Assembly: GCF_027409185.1 (NCBI RefSeq)
Contig: NC_084463.1
Span: forward strand, 70,479,852 to 70,543,851
DNA: 64,000 nt
Reading direction: 5' to 3'
Source of the DNA: Cynocephalus volans
Taxonomy: Eukaryota; Chordata; Mammalia; Dermoptera; Cynocephalidae
The notes under the pieces were generated by a model. The model made no database searches. It was not told where the DNA came from and saw only the letters and a program-made list of their open reading frames with translations. Made by a program: the position numbers and the translations under genes. Of the stretch, positions 23,611 to 35,330 are shown one piece after another (within the stretch, counting starts at the first letter, position 1; every line of letters begins with the position of its first letter).

Positions 23611-23833
23611 GAAATAGACACCATTTTCACGTGCATTGTCCTTTTCGTATACTGTTGAATTTGATCTGCTCAACATTTTTCAAATCATCATTGTGTTTAT
23701 GTTTATTATTCAATAGAAGATATTAATCTGTAGTTTTGTTGCAATGTCTTTGTCTTGTTTTGGTATCAGAGTTATGATTTCCTCATAAAATAATTTGGAC
23801 AGCTTTTTTGGTAAGTATTTAATATCTATAGTT
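23611..23833 (-). repeat. Inverted repeat, right arm
   Basis: Partner of 21692-21919 across a 1.69-kb loop. The outer 100 bases are identical in reverse complement. It lies at the 5' (ORF2 upstream) edge of the reversed L1, and at 23834 the sequence switches to plus-strand L1 3' UTR. Confidence 0.9.
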
Positions 23834-24170
23834 CTGTTCTCTATTTATAGAAAGCATATCAGCCGTTGTCTGGGTCCAGTAATGGATAGTGGAAATAGAC
23901 TGTAAAGGAGCATGAGAGAATCTTATGGGGTCATAGAGACTTACATATCTTGATTGTTGTGGTGGTTTTGTGGGTTTATACATTTGTCAATACTTATTGA
24001 ACTGCTCTCTAAATATATGTACACTTTTTCTTTTTTTATTTTCATTGGCAGCTAGCCAATATGGAACGCGAACCCTTGACCTTGGTGTTACAATGTGTGC
24101 CTTTTATTGTATGTAAATTACACTTCAATATAACTTTTTGTAAAAAATATAGGTCAATAGCTAGCCTCAG
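23834..24170 (+). repeat. L1 3' UTR interrupted by a SINE fragment
   Basis: 'gtccagtaatggatagtgg', 'ttatggggtcatagagac' and 'tttgtgggtttatacatttg' are L1 3' UTR phrases in plus orientation. After the SINE fragment they continue as 'attgtatgtaaattacacttcaat' and an A-rich tail near 24160. Confidence 0.72.
24021..24096 (-). mobile_element. 5'-truncated t-SINE
   Basis: On the minus strand this is 'ttgtaacaccaaggtcaagg' plus 'gttcgcgttccatattggct', followed by 'gctgccaatgaaaataaaaaaag'. That is the anticodon-to-acceptor half of the same tRNA-Ile-like unit seen at 52.8 kb. The upstream half and box A are absent. It interrupts an L1 3' UTR. Confidence 0.75.
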
Positions 24171-27080
24171 TTATACAATCATTTATAACAACATGTATAA
24201 CTGTGCATATGAATATATATATGCTATATACAATATGATGTACTATCTACATACTATATATACTATACATATAACTATATGTCACATATACAATTTATAT
24301 CTAAATATATCTAGCTCGGTTTTGGCAATCATCTTTATTTAGAAACATGGCCAGTTTAAATGAACAAGTAGATTTCAAAGTATGTTTAACCAAAGTAATG
24401 TACCAGCCTAAATAAAATATTAAAAGCCATTCATCCACCTGCATTCCCCATTTGGATACTAAGGAAGTCTTGATATCCTATTAGCAAGGCCACAATTCTT
24501 CTTACTAAGTCACGTAGTCAGTGTAAGGCCCAGAACAAAATTGAAGTTTAAACAGTAACAATATATTTATTTATATCTACTATTGTGGGTGATTTATTTT
24601 GCTTATTGCTTTTACTCAACTCTAGATCCTTCTCTAAACCTCTTATTTCTGTCCCTATTCCAATATCATGTCATCTTTTTCTCCTTCCCAAACAGACATT
24701 ATCAAATAAATATCTTCCTTTATTTTATAATAGTAATGCAGAAACAAAGAAAGCAATTAATTTCCTTAGCTATTATGGCTGCTACCCAGATTCCACAACA
24801 TTAGAAGTTCTGAAGTTAAATGCAAATTCATTTTTTTATTGCCTCATAATTTAGAATTCTGACTCTGATGTAACCACATAAGATATAGTTTTAGATGTTC
24901 AACTTCATTTTCTTTCAACAAAATAGTTCCATAAGTACCACAAGCAACCATTCAGTTCTCATATTTCAATATCTTGTTGGAAAAAGTACTCTACTTCATT
25001 GTTAAAAATGTGCAGATTTACAAAAATGAAGAGAAAAATTGAAAAAAATAAAATGATTTTTGAAGGATCCATTTAACTCCAAACTGCTAAGGACATAAAA
25101 CAATCTATTTCAATTACTTCAAACAGTGAATAAAGGCACACCTGATGCTGTCTCCAGACAAATTCACTGTAGTTAGCATGTGTCAATTAATGTTTGCTAG
25201 CATTGATTTCCCAGTGGGAGTCTTTACTTCACTTTTTTTAGCTTTTCTACTAAATGAACGAGACAATATTTCTATAAAAGTAATGAACATTTCTGTTTAT
25301 ACTGCAACTTGTTCAATTCAAGTGCACATATTCTCAGTACTGGCTACTCTCTAAAACCTCTGCTAATTTTAGAAAGCATTTGATTGGCAAGTTCTTCTTT
25401 TATTAAGAGTAAGCTACTAAAATTGCATGTAATAGTTCTGACCGATCAGTGGTACAGGCTTATAAAACCTACCAATGTACCTGCTCAACATTTACCTGTT
25501 ATTTTTTTCAGTTTATTGGGTGATGACCTGAAATCACCATCTAATTTAACTGAGAGTTACGTTGCCTTTGAAGATAAACCCAGTTTTATTTTAAATTCAC
25601 TAATTATTGGAGGAAGGGCAGAGTAAAGGATTCAAAACCTATGTAAGCCTAATCTTTCTCTGCTAAGCAAGGGAAGGTGAAGGTAGGTTGAGAAGCAAAA
25701 GACAGCCTCTAAGGAGAATTCTAGAGATACAAAACTAAAAATCAAAACTATAACCCTTATCTCCAGAGTTTACGATTGTGGAAACCTGAAAAATTATTTT
25801 CCCTTCATTATAAATTCCTTGCCCATTGCTATGTATTGATTAGCTGGTATTAGGTTAGATGCAAGATGTCACAATTAATCTCAAAATTGGGATCTCTTAA
25901 AATAAACACTGACAATTTCTGACCATAATTCCTCACACAATGTATTAATGTTAAACATGACATTTTCTTACAGAGTTTTCACTGAGGGAAAAGTGTGCCT
26001 TAAAGTCCTAGAGCAAGAGAGACACAAGGCTGCCACCTTACCAAAGGCAAATAATCAATTTTTCACTAAATCAGTTCTGCATTATATGATGAGAAAATAA
26101 ACTGTTCAAACAAATGAAAGCTCTATGCTGAGAAAAGAAATAATGTCACACAGACAGTTTAAATTAATAATTCAACACAATATTGTTAACGGGCAATCAA
26201 TGGAGAATTAATATTAATACTTTTGACAGTTACAAAGTGATTTTTCTTAGTACTCTAAACCATATAGAGATCAATGTTTTTAATCCATCAATTTATTCAG
26301 CAAACACTATCAAGTGTCTTTTATGTTCAAGATGCCATGCTGGTTGATGTGGAGAGTAAAGCTGTGACCCAGCAAACAGCTCAAGCCTGCTATCTTTCAC
26401 GGGTCTCTTTGTATATTCCCAGTGATTTAAATAATCATGATTATTTTGGCTTCAAGGACTTGCTTCTACAGTTCTGTCACCATCATTAGATTCTACCTCC
26501 CATAGAACTCCCTGCTTTTAGTTTTTCACAGATTGAGGTATGGAATGGAATCTCATGCAAGCTGTTTGTATGTACTAGATGTTATAAAAAAAAGTGGCAC
26601 AATGGAGAGGTTTTATTTCATAGGGAAACTAAAAACTTAACTATTAGACAAGTTTGCTCTAACCATCTTTTGGCAAATCCCCCATTTTACTCAACTCATT
26701 TTCTCTCACTTTCACACTCTTCTTTCTTCCCTGTATTCTCATCAGCAGTTTGTCCAAACCAACTCCAAAATTCCCATTTGTTTTTTATTCAGTGTCCATT
26801 CAATATTTCCTTTCAAGCCAAACCAGGACCGCAGAGTCTCGTTTTTCACAACTTACAGCTTTTCTTAGTATTTTTCTAAACAAAGATTCTTATTTCTCTA
26901 AGAACCTTGGTGAAAAGTGTACCTTTTTTTCTTACCTCACTAAAGAAAAATGAGAGATTTGGTTTATCCCATAAAGAAGCTGCCGTTCAATTATTATTTA
27001 AAAAGCCAATGATAGATATATTAATACAGTAGGTGCTTTATTATTTTTTCCCTGAAAGGAGGAAAATGCTATCTATATAT
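24171..27080. other. Largely unassigned, AT-rich
   Basis: 24180-24320 is very rich in TA/AT dinucleotides. Apart from the possible L2 end at 26280-26400, I recognise no repeat or gene. Open frames reach at most 93 codons (24061-24342) and lie in low-complexity or SINE sequence. Confidence 0.45.
26280..26400 (-). repeat. L2-like 3' terminal fragment
   Basis: 'atttattcagcaaacactatcaagtgtcttttatgttcaagatgccatgctg' resembles the reversed L2/MIR 3' terminus ('attcaacaaatatttattgagcac...tgccaggcac'). It is short and diverged. Confidence 0.5.
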
Positions 27081-27160
27081 GAGAGGTCTTCAAAAAGTTC
27101 ATGGAAAGATGTATGTTATCTTTCAATTCCATTTTTCCAGAAACTTTATGAAGTACCCTC
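27081..27160. mobile_element. 80-bp palindromic mariner-like MITE, copy 1
   Basis: The left end GAGAGGTCTTCAAAAAGTTC and the reversed right end GAGGGTACTTCATAAAGTTT form inverted termini over most of the element's length, with TA-rich flanks (TATAT...ATATAT) as expected of Tc1/mariner target sites. Related copies lie at 48744-48825 and 55028-55107. It has no coding capacity. Confidence 0.65.
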
Positions 27161-28264
27161 ATATATCTGATCTTCATGTACTCTTCATCTGTCAAAATCT
27201 TTTGATAAGGGAGAATAATTAAAATCAAAGTTCTACAATGCATCTTTATGTATTTCAAAACATGCTAAATAAATTAGTGTTAGGTTAAGGGAGTAGCATC
27301 CCTATAAGTGACTTACAGGACAAGGGGTTGTTATAGGAATTAGACCTTGCAAGGAGAAATGTAAAAGTTTTGCTAGTGGATTATCAAAAGTAGTAGAGAG
27401 TAAAGTCTTCATGATGCCAATGTTTTGATTCCCACATTTGTAAATCTTGCCAATAAAAGAAACAGTACTATATACTGATAAATGGAAGTAGGGTATTATC
27501 ATAACCATGATATTGACTATATTCATTAACCATGATACATTAACTATGATATATTAAACCATGAAACATTGACTCTGGAAACAGGCAGCAGGCAAGGAGA
27601 CCATTAGCAGAAATTGAAACTGCAATCAGGGAACTGCTATTGGAGGCTGGTCAATAGCCACCTGTGTTTTGAGATAGAAAAATAATTGGCAAAACTGTCA
27701 CCTTGCAGTAATTTGGAAAATATCCAATAAACTTGTAGAACTGACTAAGGAGATTTCTAGGCACAATGTTGAAAGTGACAATTGACTGCCTTTATTGGAA
27801 ATAATGTCCTGGAAAATGTCAGTTAGTTGAAGAAAGAAGTTTATAGTTTGTAAGCAAGATGTCCCAGGATTTGCTATGGTGGGAAATTAACAAGATCCAC
27901 ATTCCCAGTCTCTTCAAAAGGAAAAATATTCCCAAATGGAAAACATCCTCAGAGTAAAGCTCAAATTACTATAAGATGTTTTTTAAGACTTCTGAAAGAT
28001 TGACAGTGGTGCAAGTGTATACCTCTAAAAATCATATTGGTATTATACTACAACAGCCTTACATGTCACCCAAACAGGAAAGGTCTGTGCTGAAAAAATT
28101 ATAAATGTGATTCTTGGGCATAACATGAATCCCAATTAGATTTATAGGAAACCCACAAAGTTTTAAAGGAACTTGTATCTGCTCAATGTAAGACAGTTCA
28201 AATAAAAAGGGGATGAGGGATTTTTGTGGTGGTTTTGACATATGTCCACAAGTTGTTATTCTGG
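27161..28264. other. Unassigned
   Basis: No gene or repeat recognised. There is a cluster of near-repeated 'aaccatgatacattaac' phrases at 27503-27575 (several degenerate copies of about 20 bases), but no longer structure. Confidence 0.45.
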
Positions 28265-28696
28265 GTTTTACTACAATAAAAAAATCTGGAGGGAAAAAAT
28301 CACTGAGACTTTCTCCTTATTGTCTTGGATTCCTACCTCTGGGGAAAGTTACCTGCCATGTCATGAGGAAGTTAAGTAGCATGAGAAGAGGCCTATGTGT
28401 CAAAGAAATGAGACTTCTTCTAATAGCCAGTGATGAACTTGGGCTTCCTTGCAGTAGTTATGTGAGTGAGTTATCTTGGAAGCAGGTCTTTTAGTCCAAG
28501 TCTAGCATATTCAAATTACTATAACTCCTATAGATATCCCAACTGTAACCATATGAAAGATCATGAAACAAAACTACTTTGCTAAGCCACTCTCAAATCC
28601 CAACTCACAGAAACTCTGAGATAATAAATATTTGCTTTTTTAAGCCACAGATATTTGGATTAATTTGTTATGTAGCAATAGATAACTAAAACAGTC
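28265..28696 (+). repeat. MLT1-type LTR, 3' two-thirds
   Basis: 'ccatgtcatgaggaagttaag', 'gtgagtgagttatcttgg' and the terminal block 'taataaatatttgctttttt' plus 'gttatgtagcaatagataactaaaaca' are in the order of an MLT1 LTR (ERVL-MaLR). The terminal CA lies near 28692, with no clear target duplication. Confidence 0.72.
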
Positions 28697-29284
28697 TCCA
28701 ACTTTCTACAGACAAGAAGCAAACTGAGAAAGCTTCCCAAATGCAAACATGGGTGATTTATATTGGAAAAGGAAGAACAATTCAGAGATTATAACCAAGA
28801 ACAAAGAGGATGGGGTGAAGAGCTGAGGAGAGTAACGATTAGGGAACTATTCCTAGGTAGCTGAAATGGTTCCTAGTAAAGGAGTATTTCCTGCCCACAG
28901 GAGAAGAAGAACACGTTAACATGCCCTACCAGATTTTAAAATTGCTATGGAATAGGGACTGCTATGTGCCTTTAATTACCCACTTCTTGAATGAAAATAT
29001 CTATTATAATCACTTTTTTTCCTGCCACACAAAATCTATCTTGGGTGTGTAGAAGGAAGATTACTTCCCTTTAGTTCATATGAACCAGATAAGCCTCACC
29101 TATGACTGGACTTATTTGGATGATGATATTCCAGACTTTGAGCTTGACTCTATATGGGATAAAAATCGTGGCAAGGCTAAGTATATTTATTTTGCACATG
29201 GGAGGAATGTAAATAATTGTGCTGGAGTGTACACAGTGGTGAATAAAAAGTGGCTCCAAATTCTTCATCTCTCCTTCCATTAAG
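28697..29284. other. Unassigned, possible MaLR-related remnant
   Basis: A stretch at 29060-29270 ('gactggacttatttggatg', 'gtacacagtggtgaataaaaag') faintly recalls MaLR internal or LTR sequence, but I cannot assign it. The overlapping 82- and 67-codon frames have no recognisable domain. Confidence 0.35.
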
Positions 29285-30262
29285 AGAAAGTTCTGCACAG
29301 CAAGGGACACTGTCAGCAAACTGAAGAGGCAGCCTACAGAATGGGAGAAAGTGTTTGCAGGTTACACATCAGACAAGGAGATAATATCCATAATATATAA
29401 GGAACTTAAACAACTTAACAGCAAACAAACAAATAACCCAATTTAAAAATGGGCAAAGGACCTGAACAGACATTTCTCAAAAGAAGACATACAGATGGCC
29501 AACAGGCACATGAAAAAATTCTCAGCATCACTTATCATCAGAGAAATGCAAATCAAAACACTAAGAGATATCATCTCATTCCAGTTAGAATGGCTATTAT
29601 CAACAAGACAAAAAATAACAAATGCTGACTGACGAGGATGCAGAGAAAAAGGAACCCTCCTATACTATTGGTGAGAATGTAAATTGGTACAACCACTGTC
29701 AAAAACAGTATGGAGTTTCCTCAGGAAGCTACAAATAGATCTACCTTACAACCCAGCTATCCCAGTACTGGGTATATATTCAAATGAAATGAAATCTATA
29801 TATCAAAAAGACACCTGCACTCCCATGTTCATCAAAGCACTATTCACATTAGCCAAGAGATGGAATCAACCTAAATGCCCATCAACAAATGAATGGATTA
29901 AAAACAACTGTGTTATATATACACAATGGGAAAAAAAATGATAACCTATTATTTATAGCAACATGGATGGAACTGGAAAGTGTCATGTTAGATGAAGTCA
30001 GGCACAAAAAGGCAAATATCACATTATATCACTGATATGTAGAATCTAAAACAAAAGTATTTCTCATAGAAGTAGAGAGTAGAATAACAGTTACAGGGGG
30101 TGGGACAGGGAGGAAAAGTGGTGGACTAATGGGTAAAAAACTATGCTACATACCCTCAGTGCATCATTATGCAGTATGTACATGTGTTGAAACAATACAC
30201 CACAAATATGCACAAGTAAATGTTAAAACAGTTTGAATAATAAAAAAGAAAAATACAATAGG
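29285..30262 (+). repeat. L1 3' end, ORF2 C-terminus to poly(A)
   Basis: A 5'-truncated, comparatively young L1. The frame at 29684-29941 reads through the ORF2 C-terminal landmarks (NPAIPVLGIY, KDTCTPMFIKALFTLAK, WNQPKCPSTNEWIK). The zinc-knuckle-like segment upstream is out of frame. It is followed by a 3' UTR ('ggtgggacagggaggaaaag') and an A-rich end near 30262. The RT and endonuclease are absent, so it is inactive. Confidence 0.88.
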
Positions 30263-30409
30263 AAAAGTAAACAAACAAAAAAAAGAGATGAACTCTCCTA
30301 AGTTCCCTCCTACTTTGACCAATTAATAGTTGTATGTTTTCTTATCAGTTTAGCCCAGTTTTACTTGTTACTACAATTAAGCAATTTATTCAAATATGAT
30401 GTAAGCCAG

Positions 30410-31490
30410 TGTTACTCAAATTGTGGTCTGCAGACTGGTACTGGTCTGCTGATATTCACTGGCTGGCAATGAGGTTACTACAGAAATTGAGAATGTTTAG
30501 AACTTTTTATAGCAATTTAATGTTGCCACAACAACCAAACATATAAACAGGGTTAGAAGGTATAGTTTGGCATTTATATATTGTGTGTGTGGGGGGGGTT
30601 TCTGATGGTTCAGAAGCAGTGACTGGCAGTGACAAAAAGTCACTGAAGGAATTACCAAGTTTAAGGAGTTTGTGCCAGAGAGTAAATCGATGGACTGCTT
30701 CCTTCATCAAGAAAGTCTTGCAATAAAAAATGCGAGCTAAACTAAAGAGTGTCATTACTGGCATGGTAAAAACTGTAAATGTTATAAAGGCTAATGTGTT
30801 AAATTTGGAAATATTCTTTTCATGAAACAATGATACGGAAGCTGATTACAAACACTCACTGCTTGCTAAGATACAATGGTTACTAAGGAGAGAGTTTCTT
30901 TTGGAAATATTAAAACTACAGAATATATTCTTAGTGTTTCTATAAGATTTTGAAAACAAGTTTGATTCTAACTGTGGACAAAGACATGGTTATCTGTCTG
31001 GTACTTTCGATCTTTTTAATAATTTTAACACTTCCATGCAAAGAAGAAATACATATTTTGCAGTGGCAGATGGGGCAGATTGAAGGGCAAACACAAAAAT
31101 TAAAAGGTTGGAAAAACAGAATTTCCAGAGATATGCTGTGTCCCACAATTTAACAGCATTTCTTAATGGAGTAGGTGATGATTTTGATACTGTACATCTA
31201 TGGAAAGTTATCACCAAGCACCATGTGAATTTGTTAATACATTTTGGATTTTATTTTCCATCAAAAGACGATTCATGCCTAAGAAATTCATGGATCCAGA
31301 ATCTTCTTTCATCAAAAGATAACAACTATTACAGGAACACTGTTGGAACTAGCTACTGGTGAAATATTGAAGATAAATTTTTGAAAATGTAGCACCGTTT
31401 ACATCATTTTGGATAAAAGTTAAAAATGAATATGTTGAGTTTGTTAAAATTGCTTTAAAATCTCTTCTTCTATTCCTGTACATTGTATTT
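30410..31490 (+). pseudogene. Decayed hAT (Charlie-type) transposon with transposase remnant
   Basis: A hAT-like terminus ('cagtgttactcaaattgtgg', 'gtctgcagactggtac') starts the block. From about 30690, conceptual translation shifting between frames gives hAT transposase landmarks in order: CFLHQESLAIKN, VKTVNVIKANVLN, QWLLRREFLLEILKL (normally RWLSRGKVL...), then FDLFNNFNTSMQ, HFGFYFPSKDD and EYVEFVKIALKSLLLF (C-terminal dimerisation region). Stops and frameshifts separate them. In hAT elements this protein cuts and pastes the DNA; here it cannot be made. The 3' terminus is not clear. Confidence 0.72.
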
Positions 31491-31610
31491 TAAAACCATA
31501 CATAGAAACTTTTGTATTTATACATTACCCCCTGTGAATAATGTTAATACCAATCCAAACTATATTAAAATGAGACTCAAGCACATATGTCACACTAAAA
31601 TTTTAGATGC

Positions 31611-31935
31611 AGTTGGCCCTCTGTATCCATGGTTTCCTCATCCATGGATTCAGCCAGCCACAGATGAAATATATGTGGGGGAAAAAATTACATCTGTATT
31701 AAAAAGTACAGACTTTTGTTGTTATTGTTATTCCCTAAACAATACAGTGTAACAATTATTTGTATAGCATTTACATTTTATTAGGTATTATAAGTAATCT
31801 AGACATGATTTCAAGTACACAGGAGGATATGCATAGGTTATATGCAAATACCGTGCCATTTTATATCAGAGACTTGAGCATCTGTGGATTTTGGTATTCT
31901 CGGGAAGTACTGGAACCAATCTCACCAAAGGATAG
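31611..31935. mobile_element. MER2-like Tigger-derived element
   Basis: It starts 'cagttggccctctgtatccatgg', runs through 'ttaggtattataagtaatctagacatgatttcaag' and 'gttatatgcaaatacc', and ends with the inverted half 'gagcatctgtggattttggtattctcgggaagtactggaaccaat'. This is the structure of MER2-group non-autonomous Tigger elements. It has no coding content. Confidence 0.78.
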
Positions 31936-32149
31936 CTGTGTTGATATATAGGGTGTTCATTCAAATGGTACATCTAGGCATTTAATATACATAATTATCA
32001 TTTTCATATTTTTCATTTCATTATAATTGGAGAAAGACAAAGAATTATGAAAATAATAGTGATTCTACTATCTACATACACACTGTCAATGGATGGCTTG
32101 TGCAGATTTTGTAATTTGTTTTTCCCAATGCATCCTTAAAAAGGGTTAA

Positions 32150-32470
32150 AATTCTGATACATGCTACAATGTGGTAACTGAAATAAGCCAGACACAAAAG
32201 GACAAATGCTGTATGAGGTACCAAGAACAGACTAATCCATAGAGACATAAGGTAGAATAGAGGTTACCAGGAGCTGGGGAAAGAAAAGAATGGAAAGTTC
32301 TCGTTTAATGGGTACAGATTTCCTATTTAAAATAAAGAAAAAGTTCTGGAAATGGATAGTGGTAATGATTGCTCAACAATGCAAATGTATTTAATGCCAC
32401 TTAGTTGTACATTTAAAATGATTAAAATGGTAAATATTATGTTGTATATGTTTCATGACAATAAAAACCT
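32150..32470 (+). repeat. L1 3' UTR fragment
   Basis: 'aaataagccagacacaaaag', 'ggttaccaggagctgggg', 'aatggatagtggtaatgattgc' and 'cttagttgtacatttaaaatg' are standard L1 3' UTR phrases in plus orientation, ending in 'acaataaaaacc'. Confidence 0.8.
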
Positions 32471-34908
32471 AAAAAATATACTTTTTAAGAAATCATGTAT
32501 AATATTTATGATTTCCTATTTTAAAGAATACTTAAATAATAAAACAACTTCTGATCCCAGTTAAATCAGAAAGAAAGGGCTTCTACGCTTTGAGTGCACT
32601 ACTGAAAACCACTGTGTCCAGAAGTCAAGGAAATGAGTTAAGAATTCAGAGGAAATGCTGTTCAAGGACAAAAGAATGTAGTTTCGACAGGAAAGTCCCT
32701 CAGGCTAGGGACCAAAACATGTTACAGAAAAGTGATATGCCACAAATTAGTTTAATAAATAAAGATCACTACATTTTCATATATTTTTGACAGGTCTGAT
32801 TTGGTTTGTTGCCCAATATAATTTAATATAATCAAAACTTCTGACTTTTTCTTTATTCAATCATTTCTCCCTGTGTTCTTATGACAGTTCATCTTACCTA
32901 TTAACTAACCTTAGACAGAACTTCTTTGGGAGGAATGTTCTTGTAAAAGATACTGGCATATTATTTACTTCCACTCATCTCTTCCTTATTAAGAGAACTG
33001 TGAGTTTTGTCTAGAATAGCAATAATAGCGTCATCAGAAATCGAGCTTTCCCAGCTTCTCCTGTGTAGAGGAATATGCGTGTGACAGAATCTAGCTAGTG
33101 AGATAGGTGGAGGGGGATTTCTAGGAAAGCACATTTTTTCCTGATATAAGACCATTTCTTCTTGTTGTTTTATTTTTCCTTCTAAATGAATGGTGGTAAA
33201 GAGATTGGAAGTAACTGTGCCATTTTTTTACTGTAAGGTGATCATGAGAATAAATCCACATACTAAGGATAGCAGAAAAGAGAGGAGCCTGAGAAATGTA
33301 TAACATTGTAGCACCAATGCGCAGCTGCAGATTCTGTACTCCTTACTTGTTATGGGAGAAACAGTAACCCTTATTTTATTGTCTCATGGTCAGATCACCA
33401 TAACATGTAGTCACACTCAATCCTAAAACACTTCTGAACTCTTTAAACTAAGTTTCAAAATTCTACCTGAGTTTGGCAGCTTTTGAAAAGTTCAACTGTA
33501 GATCAAGAAAAGGAATTGTGAAATAAAGCCTCTGATGAAAGATCAAAATGAAAAAGACCCATGAGGCTTTAAAAAAAGCTTTAAAAGACTATAATTTTGT
33601 AAGATTCTCATAAAGAAGATACAGTGGACAACACCAAAACAAACAAATAAACAAATAAAAGGTGGACAAATAATGATATGCATGGCAGGATAGGGCAGGA
33701 AGGTTCAATGTTCTGAATTAGAAGGGTCACATCTGTACGTCCAGCGATGCTCACACAGCAGAGGCACTGTCCTACTCATCCACGTGATAACCCTGCAATT
33801 CCTCCTACTTCCCAGCACCTGAGATCTGATCAGGAGCCTTCATTGTTGGCTTTTATCCAATTTCCTTATCTGGGAAACATCACTCAAACACCCCCAAGTG
33901 AAAAATAAGACTCAAGTTGACTTGGGTGCATGACAGCATGCCAGTCTGCTGAGTGATTTCCTAAAAAAGCAGTGACGAAATAAACACTGGAATTCTCCGT
34001 GGAGTATTGCTCACCTCCTTCCTCTGGCTGTGCAGGCCAAGCGTTTATTTTCTCCATGAAGGAGACTAACTTAGAGGAATGAGAAACAAGGACCAAAGAA
34101 ACTTATGCCACTTTTTAATAGTGTGAGTTTTAATCACACAAACACACACACAGCTCCTCCGGTCTGTAGTAAGCCCTTAGGAGAACAGAAGTCCCTCCAG
34201 TTAACATATACCTCTATATTCTTATACCTCATTAACTCATAGACTTTACTAGGTAAAAGGGAAAACTTAAGGAAACCCAAAGATTTCCAACAATGCAATA
34301 GCTTACTCTGTCATCAGTTACCGACAATAAGTATCACTCTGCTGACCTGAAGGAAACTTCAAGGAACTGGCTGTAATTTCAGGACTCCCGTTATAATCAG
34401 GCATGTTTCTCTGATCAATATAAAGACGTGCTGTTGGTCATGATTCCAGGGCCACAACAAACGCCCCATAAGACACCATGTTCATCATATTCAGAATGGT
34501 TGGCAAGAAATTTTTGGTGTTTTCTCTAAATTATATGAAGCTTGGGTGATGAAGGGAAAACCATATTAAATAAAACACTGATTCACCTCTCTGCGTCTGC
34601 TGAGGCTGCATTTTCAAGCATTTTTAAAGTATACCTAGCAATGAGTTTACCCCTGAGGCATTTAAAAAATAAAAAAATAAACAAGAAAAGGATTTCTGCC
34701 AACTGCCTTCTGGTTAGGGAGTCCATGCCATTACTTGAACTCAATTTCCTAAAAAATTCTGTCTGCTGTAAGGTTTCTGAGAATCAGTCACCAGCTCATA
34801 AGGTGTCCCCAAGTTTAAGTTACCTGAGCAACATAGCTTCTGCTTGTCTAGGCTACAGTTGGGTCTTTCGGACTTACTGGATTATTTTACATTCTCAGAG
34901 TCTTCTGT
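32471..34908. other. Unassigned 2.4-kb stretch
   Basis: No repeat family or gene that I can name. Frames are at most 70 codons. Base composition is less AT-skewed around 33700-34060. There is no splice-flanked open frame that I would defend as an exon. Confidence 0.4.
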
Positions 34909-34909
34909 T

Positions 34910-34959
<50 letters not shown>

Positions 34960-35015
34960 ACTCTCTCACACAATCTCTCTCTCTCTCTCTCTCTCAATCT
35001 CTCTCTCTTTCTCTG
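34909..35015. repeat. (CT)n microsatellite, interrupted
   Basis: Roughly 107 bases of CT dinucleotides with interruptions (CACTCACT, CACACAA, CAAT, TTT). They generate the Leu/Ser-rich open frames at 34542-35057 and 34844-35287, which are therefore not evidence of a gene. Confidence 0.95.
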
Positions 35016-35330
35016 CCCCACCCCCACCCCTCACTCACTCTGTGTCTGTGTTCTTAATAAAAAAAGAAAATGATAGAGCATTAGAGACACACAGAATGTT
35101 CAAACAAGCCAGCAATTTTAAAATAAATTTGCCAAGGTGGACACAAACTGCCTCCCTGATTCAGAGAAAGGCTTTGGAGATGGAGTTTATTTCTCCCTCT
35201 ATAGAGAGCTCTATTCTGAATCCGTACTCTACCCATGACATAAACTCTTGTACTGGTCCTTTTTCTCATCAAAATATTTCTTACTAAGTACTCCTCTGTC
35301 TCTGAACATACCCTTATCATTCCTATCTTA

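Larger units (their letters stand above)
21920..23833 (-). repeat. L1 3' half in reverse orientation
   Basis: From 21920 ('gtgcctggcttctttcgctc', 'ctttttatggctgag') the plus strand is reversed L1 ORF2 C-terminal/3' sequence. It then continues through 'ttgtgtttctctgatgac' (22601) and 'caccatttgttgaaaaac' (23049) to the reversed RT region at 23833. It contains a t-SINE at 22338-22526. The last 223 bases (23611-23833) form the right arm of the inverted repeat. Confidence 0.8.

Noticed and set aside
24180-24320. TA-rich tract as a possible replication or regulatory element
   Set aside because: Low-complexity AT sequence beside an L1 tail; nothing besides composition supports a function.
29684-29941. 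85-codon plus-strand frame as a small gene
   Set aside because: It reads as the L1 ORF2 C-terminal region within a truncated L1.
34542-35287. Overlapping frames of 171 and 147 codons rich in Leu and Ser
   Set aside because: They are produced by the CT microsatellite; the flanking parts show no protein similarity.
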